Assembly: GCF_022539665.2 (NCBI RefSeq)
Contig: NC_081338.1
Span: 7,490,446-7,554,445, forward strand
Reading direction: 5' to 3'
DNA: 64,000 nucleotides
DNA from: Daphnia carinata
Lineage: Eukaryota; Arthropoda; Branchiopoda; Diplostraca; Daphniidae
Both the position numbers and the translations under genes were made by a program. This document shows, in pieces, positions 26,001 through 35,331 of the stretch. The notes under the pieces are model-generated. The model was given only the letters and a program-made list of their open reading frames with translations, was not told where the DNA came from and made no database searches. Positions within the stretch are counted from its first letter, which is position 1. Each line of letters opens with the position of its first letter.

Positions 26001-26660
26001 TGATAATATCATTTTGGCCCCCCGCGAACCACACGAAGACGTTAAGTCATTAGCAAGCTTAAATCGATTTCGTCATTGAAATTTTTACTGCCACGGGACC
26101 GGTACGAAGTGATAAGTCTAATCTTTTTGTGATATCAAAATGGTCAACTCGATCGATTAAACCCGAAAGACATAACCAACAGAAAAAGGGAAGAGACTGC
26201 TAAATTGACCTGCATACGTACAAAGATTATGGAATCGGTTGTTCCTGCAGCTGCTGCTAACTTACGTGAGACGAAACGGAAAATGGTCAAGAAGTGTAAT
26301 TTATTTAAGGGACTGGACAGAAAATTGGTTCGTGGAGAGAGAAGATTTCCAGTAGTCCCTGTTTATCAATTGCTGTTTCAACGAAATAACGAAAAAACGG
26401 AAAAGTGGAAGAACAGGAGAAAACTATTTTTGTTACCGCAGCGAAAGAAAAACAAGTCAGAAAATGTTAAATCGATTAGAAGGCAGGAAGTAGTCTTCAA
26501 GTGTATATACTTCATGGTATGGTAATGTTAGCTATTTTTAAGTTTCGTTTAGAGCCATCTATCGGAAGAATGACCAAACGGAGGCTTCCTTACGGTTTGT
26601 GTTGTGTTGTGACGGGTCGTCTGGGATCCGGCCGTCTGCGGCCTCTTGCTGTTGTCAATA

Positions 26661-29600
26661 ATGGCGGAAGAGCCATCCAACAGCACAACGTCTTCCGTCC
26701 AGCTGTCTCAACAGTTTCACGCAATCCATGGAACTTTAGTGCAGCTCTCGGAGAATGGCGTTTCAGCCTTCCGTCTCCGCCCTAGTCATGAATTCAATCA
26801 GGGGCTGGTATTCTCCAGTCGGTCACTTAAGGACGAGCAGGTCTTTGAAGTCCGTATCGACCGCAAGGTTTGATATTCAGCATACAAGTGCCCCGATCAC
26901 TTTCCAAGTGGAATAACTACAGCTGCACATTTCACTGTATTATGCAGGTTCACTCATGGACAGGTAGTATACAAATTGGGATCACCACACAAGATCCAGC
27001 CACCTTCCACCCCGCCCCCCCACCAAATGCTCTAGATATTGTCAATAAATCATGGGTAGTTCATCTTTCTAGCATTTTTGAGAGAAAGCCTAACATCTTC
27101 TTTTATGTTGCAGGTTTTGTCTGGATGCAACCTATTTGAAAATGGCAAAATTATAGTAGAAGATTATGGTCCAAATCTGGATGAGTTGAGTGAAGGGGAT
27201 AGAGTTGGCGTCATGCGAACTTCAGAAGTATGTTAATGTTATACTTGGTGTTTTCTCCAAAGTACAATATTCCATAAAAAATAAACCCTTTCTGGATTTC
27301 AGGGGGATTTGGTATTCTATGTCAACTCATTTGCTCAAGGCGTAGCTGTTTCAGGCATCCCCCAATCCATTTATGCTCTTGTGGATTTGTATGGGAAGTG
27401 TGTAGAAGTGTCTGTGACCAACCACAGGGAGACTCAGTCACAACCTAGACCATTACTAAGTAAGATTCCAATCACATTCTTATCATATTTGAAACCTATA
27501 TTTTTTGTTTTGCCCATAGCATTAAGCTCAGTTGTTATGGATAGTAATCAAGTTAATCAAGAAGAAGAGTCTTGTAGCACGGCGAGCACGCCCAGTGTTG
27601 CACTTCAGGATAGACTGCGATTCCATCATCGGTGCGGCACCATGGTGAAACTTTCAGCAGGACAGCGAACAGGTGAACGCCGGAGACCATTAGACGAATT
27701 TAACAACGGTTAGCTCAGCTTTACTGTTCAACAAGCTTTCCCCACTGAAAATTACAGGCCTTTTAATTTTTTTAAATTGATTTTGCTTATTTTCTTATGG
27801 TAGGGGTCGTAATGACTCAACGTCCACTTTTACCAGACGAACTGTTCGAGATTCGCATTGATAGTCTAGTGGACAAATGGTCCGGCTCCATCGAAGTGGG
27901 CATCACAACTCACAATCCAGCCGCCCTCGACTTCCCTTCTACAATGACCAATCTTCGCAGCGGAACGGTACTTTCGATATTCAATTCCCTTTCCCATTGA
28001 AAGAGAAACGCTAACCAATGTTCTTCAGATCATGATGTCGGGTTGTGGTATTCTGACCAACGGCAAAGGGACTCGCCGTGAATACGGCCAATGTAACTTG
28101 GACGAATTGGGGGAAGGAGACCGAATCGGATTGATACGTAAGACTAACGGCGATCTGCATTTCTACGTTAACGGTCGCGACCAAGGAGTTGCCGCTTCAA
28201 ACGTTCCCCATCCTGTTTGGGGTGTAGTTGATCTCTATGGTCGAACAGTCAGAGGTAGTTTTTTCCATTATACGATTTATTATTTGAATTGACAAAACAT
28301 TTTTCCCCAAAAAGTTTCACTAATTGACCGGGAAGACGCTATCAAAGCTCCAACAAATGAACCGGAAGAAGATTCACCTGTTGTAGAGCGACTACAGTTT
28401 CATACGCGATGTGGCTTGCATGCAGCTGTAGTGAACGGTGGCACGACTGGACACAGACCAAATGCACAAAGCGATTTTAATCATGGTGTAGTGCTAACTA
28501 GTAGGCCGTTAAAGCCGGATGAGTTATTTGAAGTAGTGTTGGACAAGGTGGTACTCAAGTGGGCGGGCTCAATCGAGATTGGCGTTACGACTCAGCGGCC
28601 GGAAGATCTGGACTTTCCTGCTACAATGACAAATGTCCGTTCCGGGACTTGGATGATGACGGGGAACGGCGTGATGCACAACGGGCTAACAGTGTTGGAT
28701 GATTATGGAACGTCACTTGACCGTCTGGGTTCGGGTGATCGAGTCGGCGTGATCAGGCGCTCGAATGGAGTACTACACTTCTTCGTTAACGGTGAAGATC
28801 AAGGCCCTGCAGCCGGAAATGTTCCAGAAAAGGTCTATGGGGTTGTCGACTTGTATGGACAAGCAGCCCAAGTATCCATAGTAACTCCATCCCCCGCAAC
28901 CCCACTTACAGATTCGTCTCCGTATCCATCGTATCTCTACCCAGCACCATCACATCTGCTAGCGCCTTTAGTGTCGCCCACCTCATTGGCCGACTCCACC
29001 TACGCACTCCCCACTTCATCCTCTTCAACTTCGGCATCATCTACACTCATTCATACGGACTTGAGTTTTCACAAGTTACATGGTCGCAACACGACACTGT
29101 CCAGCAATTGCCTGACGGCAAGTAGGCCAAATGCTTTATCAGAATTCAACGATGCCATCTGCATAACGTCGAGACCACTAAGACCCGGAGAAGTTTTTGA
29201 AGTGATCATTGAAAAACTAGTTGAACGGTGGTCTGGCTCACTTGAACTTGGCGTTACGTCTATCCGACCTGAGAATTTGGATTTCCCATCCACCATGACG
29301 GACATCACATACGGGACGTGGATGCTGAGCGGTTCTTCAGTTATGCAGGTGACTTCAGAGATCACTAGATAAATTTCGAATCATTTTTAATTATCTATAC
29401 GTTCGTAAATTTTTCAACTTGTAGGATGGGACCATCACTCGAAACGGTTACCCACTCGACTTGGACGCCCTGCAGGAGGGCAACCGAGTAGGATTATTGC
29501 GTCATTCCGATGGAAGTCTTCACTATTACCTCAACGACCAGGATCAAGGGGCAGCTTGCTGGAACGTGCCCCAAGATCTTTACGCTGTCATCGATTTATA

Positions 29601-31995
29601 CGGACAGTGCGCACAAGTTTCTCTGGTCCACAGACCCTTACAGGCATCAGGTATACCCCCCGATCAACAAGAAGGAGATGCTACTCCGCTTGATTCTACT
29701 ACCAGCGAACTAGCATCAGGAGGCCAGCCGCATAAACATTGCCATCGTTTGTCGCCTCACTGTGGTCGGGCCATCACTCTTTCAGACGATGGACGGACGG
29801 CCAAGCGAGAAGATAAAGATTTCGAGAATGGACTGGTATTCAGCTTGTTGCCGCTGCAACCAGAAGAGTCGTTTGACGTGCAAATCGAGACTATATCGCA
29901 GCGTTGGGCTGGCTCTTTAGGGATTGGCATCACTACGTTTCATCCGCAAGAAGGAACGGTCATTCCGTCTACACTGAGTGGCTTAGACTCTGCGTGGTAC
30001 ATTTCCGGTTCGAATGTTTTCCAATCAGGGCGCAAATTTCTGGGATCTTGCCTACCTCTAGAACATTTAGTTGTGGGTGATACCGTCAGCATTCGCCGAA
30101 CGGTAGAATCTGCACTTCGTTTTGCCATAAACGGCCGTGACATGTCGGTGCTCATACCCAACATTCCTCACGGTGCATACGTCGTGTTGGATCTGCATGC
30201 GATGGTTCAGTCTGTAAGAATATCAATCCTGTTTATTTTTTCTTATTCGTCCTACTGTTATAGAAAATCAATTTGTATATTTCCAGGTCAGCGTCAAAAG
30301 CATTGGCAAAGTTGGATCGCTACCCGAATCGCTTGCTACCACACCGGCAGCGGTGGCGACTAGTTCAGTACCAGCGGCTACTGGAACGCTACCGTTATCC
30401 TTAAGCCAGCTAGCATTACGCGAAGCAATGCAAGGTATTCAGAGCGCTTTTAGCAGCCGTTTCGGAATCGCATTCAGCCAACAGCAACGCTTTCACGACC
30501 ACCATGGACGCAACATTGTCTTTAAGAACAATGGCCAAACAGCTCAACGGACGGCTAGCTACAATCAAGTACTTGATCATTGAATAGTAAAGTTTTTTTC
30601 CATCTTGACTAATTAGTTTGAATTTATTTTTTTCCATAGGGTCTGGTGTATTCTAAAGAGCCCATTGTACCCGGAAGCTGTTTTCAGGTCAAGATAGAAC
30701 AATTGGATGAGCGTTGGACAGGCTCGTTAATGCTGGGCGTTACGGCCATTCCACCGGACAAGATGCCATCTACCCCGCCTACGTGTGCTCTATTATTAAA
30801 GAGGCCCAGCTGGATCATTAGCGGGCGAGCTCTTCATCAAGGTGGTCGTAAAGTGCGATCTGATCTCAAATTTGATTTGAATGAATTACGAGTCGGTCAA
30901 AGCGCTGGAGTCCATCTCAGCCAAACAGGTCATCTGCACGTTTTGATCGACGGATTTGATTGTGGTTCCGTGGCGTGGGTTGGAACTGGTGATTCTCTCT
31001 TCGCCGTTATCGATCTTTATGGCAAGACCGCAGAAATTTCCACGGTTTCACTGCGTTCCGCATCAACCACAACTTCAACCCCTACGACACAGCCGGCATT
31101 GAATGAGGAAAAAGCCCTGCGAGAAAGTTCGAATACGGAGAAAAGTTTGATAGGAGGAAAAGCCAATGCCCATCGGTCGTGTCGTTACAAACTCGCGTGC
31201 TCAAGATTCGTTAACGTCATGGGTCTGCCGGATGCGTATCTGGAGAGCGAGGGAAGTGTTTGCGGTTGTGCCCTGTGCTTCTGTGAACAAGAAGGCACGT
31301 TGGACAAAGTTAGTGAAGAGATGAAAGGCTGGTGTCGCTGGATTGTCAGAAATCGACGGTCAGTAGACAAGAAAGATGGTCCTGGTAGTAACGAAAAATG
31401 GCAAACAGCGTTTCATGGCACACGTCCAAGCGTGGTACGACGGATACTTGATGAAGGTCACTTGCTTTCACCGGATCTTAATGTCTGGCAACGAACAAAG
31501 GCAGCCCGTCTTATTAGCAAAGGCAACGATGGTGAATCTAACGGCCAGTTACTCTTTTCTCCATCTTTACAACCTGCCTCGTTAGCACCGATTGCCGAGC
31601 TCTACGATCCGCTGCATAAGGTATAACTTGCAACGTCCTATATATTAATTTGGCTTTCGCAATTTCTAAACTCAACTTTTACTGCTGTCAAGAAAATTCA
31701 ACGAGGTCAAGTTGTTCTACAAGTTCTCGTTCAGCCTGGATCCTACAAAGTTCGCAAAGCAACAAGTCCTCTCAATGCTCTAGCGCCGTTAGCACCGGCA
31801 GCCATTACGATGAGTGGATCGGTGACCTGCAGTCCAGATCCAGCACACCAGCAACAATTATTAAACCCACACGCAGAATCAACTGCTATAACGGACGAGG
31901 ATCCCGCCATATTTTGGTACACTAAGGAGCGTGGAGCTGCTATTGTACAAGCACTTTTGATAAAATTAGACGAAACTGCCTCGGCATCCAGTTGA
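26661..31995 (+). CDS. NEURL4: Neuralized-like protein 4
   Basis: Centrosome-associated scaffold; in animals NEURL4 partners CP110 and HERC2. Twelve exons: 26661-26867, 26948-27055, 27114-27227, 27303-27459, 27520-27708, 27804-27967, 28029-28254, 28315-29348, 29425-30213, 30287-30568, 30640-31620 and 31693-31995. Total 1517 residues, close to the vertebrate length. Six NHR repeats start near residues 17, 230, 410, 630, 840 and 1065. Each has variants of FHxxxGxxxxLS, [11 protein letters not shown], GTWMMSGxGIL, GDRIGLIR and VVDLYG; the second matches family members very closely ([14 protein letters not shown]). A Cys-rich stretch ([10 protein letters not shown]) precedes a C-terminal domain with [15 protein letters not shown]. 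The intron 27460-27519 is 60 nt, keeps frame and has no stop. The gene is tail-to-tail with PNPO. Confidence 0.96.
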
Positions 31996-32123
31996 ACCAT
32001 ACTATCTGGAAGCACAAGCACGAAATCGGGTTGTTTTCTAGCTTTAATGGATTACTTGTTGTGACTGCTTCAATATATAATCCCAAAATTTGAATTCTCA
32101 TTCACTGTACATACACTTGAACA

Positions 32124-32129
32124 AATAAA
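32124..32129 (+). terminator. Polyadenylation signal of NEURL4
   Basis: AATAAA about 130 nt after the NEURL4 stop codon and before the convergent PNPO stop codon. Confidence 0.6.
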
Positions 32130-32283
32130 TATGCCAGCTCTTCTACAGTTTGACTAAACATTGTAAGATGGTTCGCCATGGTATGCTATGATCTTTAATG
32201 AACTGCTTAACTCCAAACTGACTGTATTTTATTAACATAGGTTAGGATGGGGCTAGTGCCAGGCAGTTTCTGCTGACTACTTT

Positions 32284-33662
32284 TCAGGGAGCAAGGCGTT
32301 CATAAATCCAACCTTGATCCCCTTGATGAGTCAAGATACCATCTGGCTCTAGACTAGACAACGGTCTCCGGAATCGAATACGATCATGGATTCTTGTGGA
32401 CTGTCCTTGCCAGAATTCGATGACTTCTGGAACAACAACGTAACCTCCCCTGCAAAATAATTTATTATTCTTATTTAGCAGAAAAATCGTAAGTGATTAC
32501 CAAAAATTGTGATGAACAAATGGAAATAGTAGAAAATTTAAGAAACGATATACGAATACAAAGTAATAATACAAAAATAACATTAAATGTTGCACATGCA
32601 CAGGGACCAACTTACCAATTTTCTGGTCTTGGAATAGGAATTTTCTCGTCACTGTATTCTTGTAATAGTTTTTCTTCCACATCAAGTAACGTTTGGCGGG
32701 ACGGAATCGGCTGGCTTTGAGCCTAGTTAATATACAAAAATGTAAGGCAAATTGTTTGAAGTTCGATTAGCTTTGATTTCTTATCCCACTGAAAGAATTG
32801 CACCAATTTGACTCCCGCGTGGTCGCGAGTGAAAATATTGATCAGATACTTCGGTCGAAACTTTTTTTACAGAACCCTCAATCCGAACCTAGTATTGGAT
32901 GAACTTAAGGGGTTAGTTTTCAAAAGATTTTTACTGCAGCAGTTTACAGAACGCAGCAGAGGTTCCCAGTAGAAAGTGAGAGCTGCAAATGGGTTTTCTT
33001 CCTGTTACAACAAAATGGTTCAATGGTAAAAATTAAATGTAGCAATTGTTCACTTCTGTAAATCAAAATAATTTAAAAGCCATGGGTAATGAAGGAATTG
33101 TTTTCTTTTTGATACTTTTTGGGTAATATCAAAATCACAGATCACCATAACAGATAAAACTTAAGATTGCTCCAGAGATTCCTAATAGGATCCATACCAA
33201 TTCAATGCCTTTTCTGCTGGAATAGTTTGTGAAGAATTTGAATCCTTCTTTATCATATCCTTTAAGTAAAACATAACGTGCAGAAGGTTTGCCTGTTCTG
33301 GTAAACATACTTTACCCATTAAAAAATCTTTAACATTTGGCTTTGGTTCAGCTTACTTTGATGCTGTTGAGAGGCACATTGCATTAGCTTCAAGGATGGT
33401 AGGAGTTTGGCATGCAACCTCAAACCAGGATTGGAATTGCTCAATTGGATCCTTTGACATTAAGTCACTTTCAGTGAACGTTTTGTGCTTTTCATTGTAC
33501 GGTTTCCGCATATCTAAAGTGGCAGCGGAAAAGGATTGTTATGTAACGTGACATGAAATACTACAGTGAATCCATCGGATGAATAAAAATCTATAATGAA
33601 AATTAATCAGTCTCACCTTCTAGGTTTCTTTTCGCGGAATTCGTTGAAGTTTCTGTAGCCAT
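32284..33662 (-). CDS. PNPO: Pyridoxine/pyridoxamine 5'-phosphate oxidase
   Basis: FMN-dependent oxidase making pyridoxal 5'-phosphate, the last step of vitamin B6 salvage. Seven exons on the minus strand: 33617-33662, 33357-33513, 33198-33297, 32948-33001, 32790-32888, 32616-32722 and 32284-32449, giving 242 residues. The order matches animal PNPO throughout: [98 protein letters not shown] and the C-terminal WIYERLAP. The start is [11 protein letters not shown]; there is no clear mitochondrial presequence, so it is probably cytosolic. One donor (GTGGGA at 32789) is weak but is required by frame and homology. It is head-to-head with CHRAC1. Confidence 0.95.
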
Positions 33663-33950
33663 TCTAAAAACGTTTTTTAAACTACTGAACTTGAAACTAC
33701 GAATTAAGGAAACATTGGAAAACATTCATCAGTTACTGTCATAGTGTGATTGGGTCACGGCAATAAGCTCCTCCCGTTTCGGAGGATGAGATTAAAAAGC
33801 CACACAGAAAAATCCACGTTTTACCGAATAATGCACAATTTAGCGCCTTCCACCACAACACACAGCGTTTGTTGTCACCGTTCTGGCTTGAAAAGTAGCA
33901 GTATATGTGAGCCGGTGCTAGTGTTCGTGAAAAAAAACACACACAGAAGA
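33663..33950. promoter_or_regulatory. Shared bidirectional promoter of PNPO and CHRAC1
   Basis: Only 288 nt separate the two start codons, which point away from each other. Both transcription starts must lie here. No TATA box is obvious. This is inferred from gene arrangement, not from a recognised motif. Confidence 0.55.
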
Positions 33951-34423
33951 ATGTCGTCATTCAAACCAAAATTAGGAGATGGTTCCATTATACTACCACA
34001 AGCTCGGGTAAAAACGATCATGAAAAGCTCACCAGATACTGAGAGTATATCCACCGATGCCCTGTACTTCGTTACGAAAGCCACGGTATAGCTATTCTTT
34101 CAAGTGAAAGCCTTATTTTTACAATTCGTCTAATAAAACGTGCATACCTTTTAAATATTTGAAGGAGTTCTTCGTGGAACATTTAGTTCAAGAGATCTAT
34201 GAAAGCACAGGAAAATCCAATGAACTTACCTATAAGGGTTTGGCTGACATTGTCCAGAAAAGTGATTCAATGCATTTTTTGAAAGGTAAAAGTTGCTGAA
34301 CTTGAAACTAAACAAATATAATGATTAATTTTTTCATGTTTTGTAGACATGGTTCCAAGAAAGATAACTTATAAAGAATATCAGGAAATTCTAAAGGACA
34401 AGGAAAATTCTGATCTATATTGA
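33951..34423 (+). CDS. CHRAC1: Chromatin accessibility complex histone-fold subunit 1
   Basis: Small histone-fold protein that pairs with a POLE3/CHRAC-14 type partner in the CHRAC nucleosome-remodelling complex (nuclear). Three exons: 33951-34085, 34165-34285 and 34347-34423, giving 110 residues. ILPQARVKTIMKSSPD is the diagnostic alpha-1/L1 segment. ALYFVTKATEFFVEHLVQE is the long alpha-2 helix. LTYKGLADIVQKSD and FLKDMVPRKITYKEY complete the fold. It lacks the acidic C-terminal tail of the vertebrate protein. Confidence 0.93.
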
Positions 34424-34512
34424 TTGTTTAAACTCATGCCATGTTGTTTTTAGTAAGTAAAGTATATTACTTGCTCACTCAAACATTGTATTTTTCAGGA
34501 AGCTGTGTTTCA

Positions 34513-34518
34513 AATAAA
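34513..34518 (+). terminator. Polyadenylation signal of CHRAC1
   Basis: AATAAA about 90 nt after the CHRAC1 stop codon, within an A-rich stretch. Confidence 0.55.
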
Positions 34519-34944
34519 AACTAGCCTGTAAGCTGTTTATGTTTCAAATAGGCTAATCCAGTCATGTAGTGAAAGCAAATGATTGTGTTAATCATAGATA
34601 AGTAGTTACAGATTAAAATTTATTTGGAAAGCTTAACCTTATGCAGAGGTCGAAAATAGAAAAATAGATCTAGATTTTCAGTTAGGTGAAAAGGCCAAAG
34701 CTAGACTTGAGCTAGACAGGAAGCACTATTATTAGGAAAAGACCCCTTGAAAAAATGCAAATTAAGATTTTGTATTGTATATTAAACACCTTTTTTGATT
34801 TAGGGTGGTTAAAGCAATTGGTTTAGGCTGATCTTTGCTACGAAGTATTTCGTGGTAATAGGCATATTTGAACTTCGTTTGAACTTATTGCCACACTGAG
34901 AGAAAACAAATAGGCTATCGTGGTAAAAACAAATAGTTCTACAT

Positions 34945-35004
34945 TGCTACGAGAGATGTCGTGGAAAATGGCAGTTTGGCCGCTTTCACGACATCTGTGT
35001 AGCA
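34945..35004. repeat. Long imperfect hairpin
   Basis: GCTAC...GATGTCGTGGAAA pairs with TTTCACGACATCTGTGTAGC about 20 nt downstream, giving a stem of roughly 20 bp with a small internal loop. It lies between CHRAC1 and the satellite array. It could be a MITE remnant or a pre-miRNA-like fold; nothing in the sequence decides. Confidence 0.45.
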
Positions 35005-35039
35005 TTACACTCAATTATTGCCGGTGTTCGCCAAACTCC

Positions 35040-35331
35040 ATCCATCCCGATAGCCTTGGCATAATAAAAATTTAATGCTGATTTCGATTAAGTTATTGGT
35101 TTTCTCGTTAAATCAGCCGAATTTTAAATTAACGATGTTTGTTTACGTTGAGTTCGAAAACTCTAAGAAAAGTGGAAAAACAAACTTCATTTCCAAGATT
35201 TTTGTTCAATTTTGAATCGAAACTATGTATCTTAAACTAAATCTAAAATTAATGCAAAAATGAAAAATAATTGGTAGGGATGTGAACTCACTACTCACTT
35301 TGATTCTCATAAAATTATTTTTTTTTTCTGT
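35040..35331. repeat. Decayed satellite unit, left flank
   Basis: Segments here align by eye with the array unit but are strongly diverged. AAATTTAATGCTGATTTCG matches AAATTTAACGCTGATTCAG, and CAATTTTGAATCGAAAC matches CAATTCTGCATCGAAATC further on. This is interpreted as an older copy left at the edge of the array. Confidence 0.5.

Larger units (their letters stand above)
17025..26660. other. Long gene-poor stretch, probable 5' introns/promoter of the RhoGEF
   Basis: About 9.6 kb without a convincing gene. It is packed with A and T homopolymers of 10-25 nt, often flanked by GA- or CT-rich sequence. This composition is shared with 47.7-57.5 kb and 59.4-64 kb. The RhoGEF lies on the minus strand just below, so this region most likely holds its 5' UTR exons, long introns and promoter, plus the NEURL4 promoter at the right edge. 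One isolated coding-like segment (20619-20742) is listed separately. Confidence 0.45.

Noticed and set aside
26205-26525. Lys/Arg-rich plus-strand open frame of about 100 codons just upstream of NEURL4
   Set aside because: Basic composition follows from the local A-rich DNA. There is no splice support or family resemblance, and it overlaps the expected NEURL4 promoter region.
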